Source: Bacillus spizizenii TU-B-10
Lineage (GTDB): Bacteria > Bacillota > Bacilli > Bacillales > Bacillaceae
Direction: 5' to 3'
DNA: 64,000 nt
NCBI RefSeq assembly: GCF_000227465.1
Contig: NC_016047.1
Location: 449,001-513,000 of the forward strand
Shown: positions 57,301 through 64,000 of the stretch, piece by piece
Layout of the letters: every line of letters starts with the position of its first letter
How positions within the stretch are numbered: the first letter of the stretch is position 1
Notes under the pieces: generated by a model
The model's input: only the letters and a program-made list of their open reading frames with translations
Database searches by the model: none
What the model was told of the DNA's origin: nothing
Position numbers and translations under genes: made by a program

Positions 57301-60300
57301 TGGGAAGGGATACTCGGCGTCAAAGCAGGCGTTACCGATAACTTCTTTATGATCGGCGGTCATTCTTTGAAAGCGATGATGATGACGGCGAAAATCCAGG
57401 AGCATTTTCATAAGGAAGTACCGATTAAAGTGCTCTTTGAAAAGCCGACCATTCAAGAACTGGCGCTGTATTTGGACGAGAATGAAAGCAAGGAGGAGCA
57501 GACGTTTGAACCGATCAGGCAAGCACCTTATCAGCAGCATTATCCTGTATCCCCGGCCCAGCGGAGAATGTATATCCTCAATCAGCTTGGACAAGCAAAC
57601 ACAAGCTACAATGTCCCCGCTGTACTTTTGCTGGAGGGAGAAGTAGATAAAGACCGGCTTGAAAAAGCGATTCAGCAATTAATCAACCGGCACGAAATCC
57701 TTCGTACATCGTTTGACATGATCGACGGAGAAGTTATACAAACCGTTCATAAAAACATATCGTTCCAGCTGGAGGCTGCCAAGGGACGGGAAGAAGACGC
57801 GGAGGAAATGATCAAAGCGTTCATTCAGCCGTTTGAATTAAACCGCGCGCCGCTCGTCCGTTCGAAGCTTGTCCAGCTTGAAGAAGAACGCCACCTGCTG
57901 CTGATTGATATGCACCATATCATTACTGACGGCAGTTCAACAGGCATTCTGATCGGTGATCTCGCCAAAATGTATCAAGGCGCTGATCTTGAGCAGCCGC
58001 AAATTCACTATAAAGATTACGCTGTTTGGCATAAAGAACATGCTGATCATCAAAAGGATGAGGCATACTGGCTCGATACCTTTAAAGGGGAGCTGCCGAT
58101 TCTTGATCTTCCGACGGATTTCGAGCGGCCTGCTGAACGGAGCTTTGCTGGAGAGCGCGTGATGTTTGGGCTTGATAAACAGATGTCGGCTCAAATCAAG
58201 TCACTCTTGGCAGAAACGGATACGACAATGTATATGTTTTTGCTGGCGGCGTTCAATGTACTCCTTTCTAAGTACGCGTCACAGGACGATATCATTGTCG
58301 GCTCGCCGACTGCGGGAAGAACACATCCTGATCTGCAAGGTGTGCCGGGGATGTTTGTCAACACGGTCGCACTAAGAACGGCGCCTGCGGGAGATAAAAC
58401 CTTTGCGCAATTCCTTGAAGAAGTCAAAACAGCAAGCCTTCAAGCATTCGAGCACCAGAGCTATCCCCTTGAGGAGCTGATTGAAAAGCTTCCGCTTACA
58501 AGGGATACAAGCCGAAGTCCGCTGTTCAGCGTGATGTTCAATATGCAGAACATGGAGATTCCATCATTGAGATTAGGAGATTTGAAGATTTCTTCATACT
58601 CCATGCTTCATCACGTGGCGAAATTTGATCTCTCCTTGGAAGCGGTCGAGCGAGAAGAGGATATCGGCCTGAGCTTTGACTATGCGACTGCCCTGTTTAA
58701 GGACGAGACGATTCGGCGCTGGAGCAGCCACTTTGTCAATATCATCAAAGCGGCCGCAGCTAATCCGAACGTTCGGCTGTCTGATGTAGACCTGCTTTCC
58801 CCAGCAGAAACGGCTGCTTTGCTTGAAGAAAGACATATGACTCAAATTACTGAAGCAACCTTTGCAGCTCTTTTCGAAGAACAGGCCCAGCAAACACCTG
58901 ATCATTCTGCGGTGAGGTCTGGGGGAAATCTGCTGACCTATCGCGAGCTTGATGAACAGGCGAACCAGCTGGCGCATCATCTTCGTGCGCAAGGGGCAGG
59001 AAGTGAAGACATCGTCGCAATTGTCATGGATCGGTCAGCTGAGGTTATGGTATCGATTCTTGGTGTCATGAAAGCGGGGGCGGCTTTCCTGCCGATTGAT
59101 CCTGATACGCCTGAGGAACGAATCCGTTATTCATTAGAGGACAGCGGTGCAAGAATTGCGGTCGTGAACGAAAGAAACATGACGGCCATTGGGCAATATG
59201 AAGGGACAATCATCAACCTTGATGATGCAAAATGGAGAAATGAGAGTAAGGAGCGCCCCTCTCCGATCTCCGGATCTCGCAATCTTGCATACGTCATTTA
59301 TACGTCCGGTACGACCGGGAAGCCGAAGGGCGTGCAGATCGAGCATCGCAATCTGACAAACTATGTTTCTTGGTTTAGTGAAGAGGCGGGCCTGAAGGAA
59401 ACCGATAAAACTGTATTGCTTTCGTCTTACGCATTCGACCTAGGCTATACGAGCATGTTCCCTGTGCTTCTGGCAGGGGGCGAGCTCCACATCGTGCCGA
59501 AGGAAACCTATACGGCGCCGGATGAAATGGGGCGTTATATCAAGGAACACGGGATCACATATATCAAACTGACACCGTCTCTGTTCCATACGGTGGTGAA
59601 CACGGCCAGCTTTACAAAAGGGCCAAACTTTGAATCCTTGCGCTTGATCGTCTTGGGAGGAGAAAAAATCATCCCGAATGATGTTCTGGCCTTCCGCAAG
59701 ATGTATGGACATACCGAATTTATCAATCATTACGGCCCGACTGAAGCAACAATCGGCGCCATCGCCGGACGGGTTAATCTGTCTGAACCGGATGCATTCG
59801 CGCAACGCCCGACAATCGGGCAGCCGATTGCGAATGCCGGTGCGCTTGTCTTAAATGAGGCGTTAAAGCTTGTGCCTCCGGGGACGAGCGGCCAGCTCTA
59901 TATCACGGGACAGGGGCTTGCTAGAGGATATCTCAACAGGCCTCAGCTGACAGCCGAGAGATTTGTTGAAAATCCATATTCGCCGGGCAGTCTCATGTAC
60001 AAAACCGGTGATGTCGTACGGAGACTTTCTAACGGTACGCTTGAATTTATCGGCCGGGCTGATGATCAGGTGAAAATCCGCGGCTATCGCATTGAGCCGA
60101 AAGAAATTGAAACGGTCATGCTCAGCCTCAGCGGAATTCAAGAAGCGGTTGTACTAGCAGTTTCCGAGGGCGGGCTTCAAGAGCTTTGTGCGTATTATAC
60201 GGCGGATCAAGCCATTGAAAAAGCAGTGCTCCGCAACCAGCTTTCACAAACACTGCCGTCTCATATGATTCCTGCTTTCTTTGTGCAGGTGGACGCCATT

Positions 60301-63300
60301 CCGCTGACGGCAAACGGGAAAACCGACAGAAACGCATTGCCGAAGCCGAACACGGAACAATCCGGACGCAGGACCTCAGCCGCACCGGAAACAGAGCTTG
60401 AAGAGAGCCTATGCCGCATTTGGAAGAAAACGCTTGGCATAGAAGCGATCGGCATCGACGACAATTTCTTTGATTTAGGCGGCCATTCATTAAAAGGGAT
60501 GATGCTCATTGCCAACATTCAGGCTGAATTGGAGAAAACCGTACCGCTTAAAGCGCTGTTCGAGCAGCCGACTGTTCGCCAGCTTGCGGCTTGCATGGAG
60601 GTATCGTCAGTTTCAGGCGGCCATCACGTGCTCAAACCGGCTGACAAACAGGAGATGTACCCACTGTCATCCGCGCAGAAACGGATGTATGTACTGAATC
60701 AGCTTGACCGGCAGACGATCAGCTACAATATGCCATCTGTTCTTCTGATGGAAGGCGAGCTTGATATTTCACGTCTGCGCGACTCACTCAATCAGCTTGT
60801 AAACCGCCACGAGCCATTGCGGACATCATTTATGGAAGCAAACGGTGAGCCTGTTCAGCGCATTATTGAGAAGGCGGCGATTGATCTTCATGTGTTTGAA
60901 GCGAAAGAAGATGAAGCGGAACAAAAGATCAAGGACTTTATCCGGCCATTCGACTTAAACGGCGCACCGCTCATTCGAGCAGCATTGCTTCGCATAGAAG
61001 CGAAAAAACATTTGCTGCTTTTAGATATGCATCACATCATCGCAGACGGGGTATCAAGAGGCATTTTTGTAAAAGAATTGGCGCTGCTTTACAAAGGAGA
61101 GCAGCTTCCAGAGCCGGCGCTTCATTATAAGGATTTCGCCGTTTGGCAAAATGAAGCTGAGCAAAAGGAACGGATGAAGGAGCATGAGGCGTACTGGCTC
61201 TCGGTTCTTTCAGGCGAGCTGCCGGAGCTTGATCTTCCGCTCGATTACGCCCGTCCGCCTGTGCAAAGCTTTAAAGGGGACACGGTCCGTTTCCGTACGG
61301 GAAGCGAGACGGCAAAGGCGGTAGAAAAACTGCTCGCAGAAACCGGAACGACCTTGCACATGGTGCTTCACGCTGTTTTCCACGTCTTTTTAAGCAAAAT
61401 TTCCGGACAGCGGGATATCGTCATCGGCTCCGTTACTGCCGGCCGGATGAATGCTGATGTCCAAGACATGCCGGGAATGTTCGTCAATACGCTTGCCTTA
61501 AGAATGGAAGCGGAAGAACAGCAAACATTTGCAGAGCTCTTGGAGCAAGCGAAGCAGACGAACCTGTCAGCGCTGGAGCATCAGGAATATCCGTTTGAGG
61601 ACTTAGTCAATCAGCTTGATCTCCCTCGGGATATGAGCCGAAATCCATTGTTTAACGTGATGGTGACGACAGAAAATCCTGATAAAGAACAGCTTACATT
61701 GCAGAATCTAAGCATTTCACCTTACGAGTCCCATCAGGGAACGTCTAAGTTTGATCTGACATTAGGCGGATTCACTGATGAAAACGGCATCGGTCTGCAG
61801 CTCGAATATGCGACTGATCTGTTCTCAAAAGAAACGGCTGAGAAATGGAGCGAATACGTTCTGCGTTTACTAAAAGCTGTCGCGGAAAATCCGAACCAGC
61901 CGCTTTCCAGCCTGTCACTCGTCACTGAACCAGAAAAACAAACGCTTCTCGAGGCATGGACGGGCAAAACGCTGCCTGTGCCGACAGACAAAACCGTTCA
62001 TCAGCTATTCGAAGAGACTGCCCAGCGCCACAAAGACCGCCCGGCTGTTACATATAACGGCCAGTCGTGGACGTACGGCGAGCTGAATGCGAAGGCGAAC
62101 CGTCTTGCCCGGATTCTGATCGACTGCGGTATCAGCCCGGATGAGCGCGTCGGCGTTCTCACGAAGCCGTCGCTGGAAATGTCCGCCGCGGTGCTCGGCG
62201 TCTTAAAGGCGGGAGCGGCGCTTGTACCGATTGATCCTGACTATCCGGATCAGCGGATTGACTATATTTTACAAGACAGCGGTGCGAAGCTTCTCTTGAA
62301 ACAGGAAGGCATCGCAGTGCCGGACAGCTATACGGGAGAGGTCATTCTTCTTGATGGCAACCGTACGATTCTGAGCCTGCCGCTTGATGAAAACGATGAG
62401 GAAAATCCAGAGACGGATACAAACGCCGAGAACCTGGCGTACATGATTTACACGTCTGGAACGACCGGACAGCCGAAGGGTGTCATGGTCGAGCACCATG
62501 CGCTTGTGAACCTGTGCTTCTGGCACCACGACGCGTTCAGCATGACAGCGGAGGACCGCAGTGCGAAGTACGCGGGCTTCGGATTCGACGCCTCCATTTG
62601 GGAGATGTTCCCGACCTGGACGATCGGCGCCGAGCTTCACGTCATAGATGAAGCCATCCGACTTGATATCGTTCGCCTGAACGACTATTTCGAAACGAAC
62701 GGCGTAACGATCACCTTCCTGCCGACACAGCTGGCGGAACAGTTCATGGAGCTTGAGAACACATCACTCCGCGTATTGCTGACAGGCGGAGACAAACTGA
62801 AGCGTGCCGTGAAACAGCCGTACACGCTCGTTAACAACTACGGGCCGACTGAAAATACGGTCGTTGCCACAAGTACAGAGATCAATCCGGAGGAAGGCTC
62901 GCTTTCCATCGGGCAGGCGATCGCCAATACGAGAGTGTACATTCTTGGCGAGGGCAATCAGGTACAGCCGGAAGGTGTAGCCGGAGAGCTTTGCGTGGCG
63001 GGACGCGGATTGGCGCGAGGCTATCTGAATAAAGAAGACGAAACCGCGAAGCGGTTTGTCGCTGATCCGTTTGTGCCGGGTGAACGCATGTACCGCACCG
63101 GCGATTTGGTGAAATGGGTGAACGGCGGCATCGAATACATCGGCCGGATCGACCAGCAGGTCAAGGTCCGCGGCTACCGGATCGAGCTCTCAGAAATCGA
63201 AGTCCAGCTCGCCCAGCTTTCTGAGGTGCAGGATGCGGCGGTAACAGCTGTCAAAGATAAAGGCGGCAATACAGCGATCGCGGCGTACGTCACACCGGAA

Positions 63301-64000
63301 ACAGCTGACATAGAAGCATTAAAGTCTTCGTTGAAAGAAACCCTGCCGTACTACATGATTCCGGCGTTCTGGGTGACGCTGAACGAGCTTCCAGTTACGG
63401 CAAATGGAAAGGTTGACCGCAAAGCCTTGCCTGAGCCGGACATCGAAGCGGGAAGCGGAGAATACAAAGCGCCGACAACGGATATGGAAGAGCTGCTTGC
63501 CGGCATCTGGCAGGACGTGCTCGGCATTTCGGAGATCGGTGTCAGCGACAATTTCTTCTCACTCGGCGGAGATTCCATCAAAGGAATCCAAATGGCGAGC
63601 CGCTTGAACCAGCACGGCTGGAAGCTGGAAATGAAAGATCTCTTCCAGCATCCGACGATCGAGGAGCTGACCCAATACGTGGAGCGTGCCGAAGGCAAAC
63701 AGGCAGACCAAGGGCCTGTGGAGGGCGAAGTCATTCTGACGCCGATTCAGCGCTGGTTCTTTGAAAAGAACTTCACGAACAAGCACCACTGGAACCAATC
63801 AGTGATGCTTCACGCCGCGAAGGGCTTTGATCCTGAACGGGTGGAGAAAACGTTGCAGGCGCTGATCGAACATCATGACGCGCTCCGTATGGTCTACCGT
63901 GAGGAAGACGGAGAGATCATTCAAGCATACAAACCAATCGGCGAAAGCAAGGTCAGCTTCGAAATCGTGGATCTGTACGGCACTGATGAAGAGATGCTGA
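54370..64000 (+). CDS. srfAB: Surfactin synthetase subunit 2 SrfAB, 3' end beyond window
   Basis: The first 3210 codons of a three-module synthetase adding Val-Asp-D-Leu to surfactin; the frame is open from ATG 54370 to the window edge. Order: C1 (HHIMMDG near 142), A1 (YTSGSTGKPKG near 611), T1 (Ser999); C2 (HHIITDG near 1182), A2 (YTSGTTGKPKG near 1641), T2 (Ser2040); C3 (HHIIADG near 2221), A3 (YTSGTTGQPKG near 2692), T3 (Ser3069 in GGDSI); start of the epimerase (LTPIQRWFFEKNF). The start is 12 nt after the srfAA stop, with AGAGGTGG as ribosome binding site. In A3 the usual LPDYMIP reads LPYYMIP near residue 2997. The comS gene is nested in another frame. Confidence 0.96.
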   Translation, partial: MSKKSIQKVYALTPMQEGMLYHAMLDPHSSSYFTQLELGIHGAFDLEIFEKSVNELIRSYDILRTVFVHQQLQKPRQVVLAERKTKVHYEDISHADQNRQKEHIERYKQDVQRQGFNLAKDMLFKVAVFRLDADQLYLVWSNHHIMMDGWSMGVLMKSLFQNYEALRAGRTPANGQGKPYSDYIKWLGKQDNEEAESYWSERLAGFEQPSVLPGRLLEKKDEYVNKEYSFTWDEKLVARIQQTANRHQVTGPNLFQAVWGIVLSKYNFTNDVVFGTVVSGRPSEINGIETMAGLFINTIPVRVKVDRDAAFADIFSAVQQHAVEAERYDYVPLYEIQKRSALDGNLLNHLVAFENYPLDQELENGSMEDRLGFSIKVESAFEQTSFDFNLIVYPGKTWTVKIKYNGAAFDSAFIERAAEHLTRMMEAAVDQPDAFVREYGLVGDEEQRQIVEVFNQTKAEFPEGMAVHQVFEEQAQRTPASTAVVYEGAELTYRQLNTAANRLARKLVEQGLQKGETAAIMNDRSAETVVGMLAVLKTGAAYVPLDPALPVDRLRFMAEDSSIRMVLAGKSYTEQAHQLQVPVLTLDIGFEECEAADNLNLPSAPSDLGYIMYTSGSTGKPKGVMIEHKSILRLVKNAGYVPVHEEDRMAQTGAVSFDAGTFEVFGALLNGAALYPVKKETLLDAKQFAAFLREQRITTMWLTSPLFNQLAAKDAGMFGTLRHLIIGGDALVPHIVSKVKQASPSLSLWNGYGPTENTTFSTSFLIDREFSGSIPIGKPIGNSTAYIMDEQQRLQPIGAPGELCVGGIGVARGYVNLPELTEKQFLEDPFRPDERIYRTGDLARWLPDGNIEFLGRIDNQVKVRGFRIELGEIETKLNMAEHVTEAAVIIRKNKADENEICAYFTADREVSVSWLRKTLSQSLPDYMVPAHLIQMDSLPLTPNGKINKKELPAPQSEAVQPEYAAPETESEKKLAEIWEGILGVKAGVTDNFFMIGGHSLKAMMMTAKIQEHFHKEVPIKVLFEKPTIQELALYLDENESKEEQTFEPIRQAPYQQHYPVSPAQRRMYILNQLGQANTSYNVPAVLLLEGEVDKDRLEKAIQQLINRHEILRTSFDMIDGEVIQTVHKNISFQLEAAKGREEDAEEMIKAFIQPFELNRAPLVRSKLVQLEEERHLLLIDMHHIITDGSSTGILIGDLAKMYQGADLEQPQIHYKDYAVWHKEHADHQKDEAYWLDTFKGELPILDLPTDFERPAERSFAGERVMFGLDKQMSAQIKSLLAETDTTMYMFLLAAFNVLLSKYASQDDIIVGSPTAGRTHPDLQGVPGMFVNTVALRTAPAGDKTFAQFLEEVKTASLQAFEHQSYPLEELIEKLPLTRDTSRSPLFSVMFNMQNMEIPSLRLGDLKISSYSMLHHVAKFDLSLEAVEREEDIGLSFDYATALFKDETIRRWSSHFVNIIKAAAANPNVRLSDVDLLSPAETAALLEERHMTQITEATFAALFEEQAQQTPDHSAVRSGGNLLTYRELDEQANQLAHHLRAQGAGSEDIVAIVMDRSAEVMVSILGVMKAGAAFLPIDPDTPEERIRYSLEDSGARIAVVNERNMTAIGQYEGTIINLDDAKWRNESKERPSPISGSRNLAYVIYTSGTTGKPKGVQIEHRNLTNYVSWFSEEAGLKETDKTVLLSSYAFDLGYTSMFPVLLAGGELHIVPKETYTAPDEMGRYIKEHGITYIKLTPSLFHTVVNTASFTKGPNFESLRLIVLGGEKIIPNDVLAFRKMYGHTEFINHYGPTEATIGAIAGRVNLSEPDAFAQRPTIGQPIANAGALVLNEALKLVPPGTSGQLYITGQGLARGYLNRPQLTAERFVENPYSPGSLMYKTGDVVRRLSNGTLEFIGRADDQVKIRGYRIEPKEIETVMLSLSGIQEAVVLAVSEGGLQELCAYYTADQAIEKAVLRNQLSQTLPSHMIPAFFVQVDAIPLTANGKTDRNALPKPNTEQSGRRTSAAPETELEESLCRIWKKTLGIEAIGIDDNFFDLGGHSLKGMMLIANIQAELEKTVPLKALFEQPTVRQLAACMEVSSVSGGHHVLKPADKQEMYPLSSAQKRMYVLNQLDRQTISYNMPSVLLMEGELDISRLRDSLNQLVNRHEPLRTSFMEANGEPVQRIIEKAAIDLHVFEAKEDEAEQKIKDFIRPFDLNGAPLIRAALLRIEAKKHLLLLDMHHIIADGVSRGIFVKELALLYKGEQLPEPALHYKDFAVWQNEAEQKERMKEHEAYWLSVLSGELPELDLPLDYARPPVQSFKGDTVRFRTGSETAKAVEKLLAETGTTLHMVLHAVFHVFLSKISGQRDIVIGSVTAGRMNADVQDMPGMFVNTLALRMEAEEQQTFAELLEQAKQTNLSALEHQEYPFEDLVNQLDLPRDMSRNPLFNVMVTTENPDKEQLTLQNLSISPYESHQGTSKFDLTLGGFTDENGIGLQLEYATDLFSKETAEKWSEYVLRLLKAVAENPNQPLSSLSLVTEPEKQTLLEAWTGKTLPVPTDKTVHQLFEETAQRHKDRPAVTYNGQSWTYGELNAKANRLARILIDCGISPDERVGVLTKPSLEMSAAVLGVLKAGAALVPIDPDYPDQRIDYILQDSGAKLLLKQEGIAVPDSYTGEVILLDGNRTILSLPLDENDEENPETDTNAENLAYMIYTSGTTGQPKGVMVEHHALVNLCFWHHDAFSMTAEDRSAKYAGFGFDASIWEMFPTWTIGAELHVIDEAIRLDIVRLNDYFETNGVTITFLPTQLAEQFMELENTSLRVLLTGGDKLKRAVKQPYTLVNNYGPTENTVVATSTEINPEEGSLSIGQAIANTRVYILGEGNQVQPEGVAGELCVAGRGLARGYLNKEDETAKRFVADPFVPGERMYRTGDLVKWVNGGIEYIGRIDQQVKVRGYRIELSEIEVQLAQLSEVQDAAVTAVKDKGGNTAIAAYVTPETADIEALKSSLKETLPYYMIPAFWVTLNELPVTANGKVDRKALPEPDIEAGSGEYKAPTTDMEELLAGIWQDVLGISEIGVSDNFFSLGGDSIKGIQMASRLNQHGWKLEMKDLFQHPTIEELTQYVERAEGKQADQGPVEGEVILTPIQRWFFEKNFTNKHHWNQSVMLHAAKGFDPERVEKTLQALIEHHDALRMVYREEDGEIIQAYKPIGESKVSFEIVDLYGTDEEML
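57506..57646 (+). CDS. comS: Competence regulator ComS, nested inside srfAB
   Basis: A 46-residue peptide read in the +1 frame inside the T1-C2 junction of srfAB. TTG at 57506 has a strong AAGGAGG ribosome binding site 9 nt upstream, which decides the start. The peptide (NRSGKHLISSIILYPRPSG near its start, ending SPLYFCWREK) matches ComS, the anti-adaptor that binds MecA and frees ComK from ClpCP degradation, thereby opening competence. It is transcribed with the srf operon, so cell-density signalling through ComA also controls competence. The position with Met in QATMSPLY is Thr in the sequence I remember; that difference is unverified. Confidence 0.93.
   Translation: MNRSGKHLISSIILYPRPSGECISSISLDKQTQATMSPLYFCWREK
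61888..63904 (+). repeat. Copy B of the ~2-kb near-identical repeat (srfAB module 3)
   Basis: Matches 51124-53140 with the same order and spacing. Similarity fades abruptly at about 63905, inside the epimerase domain, where the two subunits differ in the codons after MVYRE. Confidence 0.9.

Noticed and set aside
51124..63904. The 2-kb repeat as a mobile element or assembly duplication
   Set aside because: It lies in frame at homologous module positions of two synthetases with distinct flanks, which is how module gene conversion looks; no terminal repeats or transposase are present.

Overview
The window looks like a chromosomal segment of a Bacillus subtilis-group bacterium. The support is the gene order together with recognisable products: nadE-tmrB-aroK, the putBCP/putR proline genes, the nas nitrate/nitrite cluster with nasA divergent, the zinc-starvation genes folE2-yciB-yciC, comJ-nucA (nin-nucA), tlpC, hxlRAB, and the surfactin synthetase genes srfAA-srfAB with comS nested inside srfAB. 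AGGAGG-type ribosome binding sites, several TTG starts, and Zur, TnrA, NsrR, Fur, ComA and ComK-type sites all fit this group. I found no rRNA, tRNA, insertion sequence, prophage or CRISPR array.

Layout. 1-8.4 kb: mixed housekeeping genes (amino-acid permease ycgH, ycgI, NAD synthetase, tunicamycin resistance, shikimate kinase, a methyltransferase divergent from a LysR regulator, cephalosporin C deacetylase, a nucleotidyltransferase). 8.5-14 kb: proline catabolism (putB, putC, putP) with its PucR-type activator putR; putC carries a single-base frameshift and putP has no ordinary start codon behind its strong ribosome binding site. 14-18 kb: the histidine-rich ycgR-ycgQ permease pair, an alpha/beta hydrolase, and a frameshifted ferredoxin-NADP reductase-like gene (ycgT) behind a Fur-like box. 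18-28.2 kb: nitrate assimilation on the minus strand (nasB, nasC, nasD, nasE, nasF) with nasA on the plus strand; a TnrA site lies between nasA and nasB and an NsrR-like site lies before nasD. 28.3-32.3 kb: zinc-limitation genes with three Zur boxes. The second box drives an extra FAD/NAD(P)-binding protein that sits between yciB and the metallochaperone gene yciC/zagA and that I do not recognise from the standard B. subtilis map.

32.3-38.3 kb: an amino-acid ABC permease/lipoprotein pair, a deletion remnant of a zinc alcohol dehydrogenase whose stop codon overlaps yckC, then yckC, yckD, an AT-richer three-gene insert (MarR regulator, DUF3147 membrane protein, AAA/ABC-type ATPase), and the family-1 glycosidase bglC behind a perfect 16-bp palindrome. 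38.3-43 kb: competence nuclease NucA and its inhibitor, chemoreceptor TlpC, and the formaldehyde-detoxifying ribulose monophosphate genes hxlAB with their regulator hxlR. 43.2-64 kb: the srf promoter with two ComA boxes, complete srfAA (three modules plus epimerase) and the first about 90% of srfAB. Two roughly 2-kb stretches, one in srfAA module 3 and one in srfAB module 3, are nearly identical.

The most interesting signals are the Zur-boxed flavoprotein, the putP start anomaly beside the putC frameshift, the accessory MarR-DUF3147-ATPase insert, the terminator-like hairpin in front of tmrB, and the homogenised Leu modules of surfactin synthetase. Statements about what strain 168 contains come from memory and were not checked against a database.
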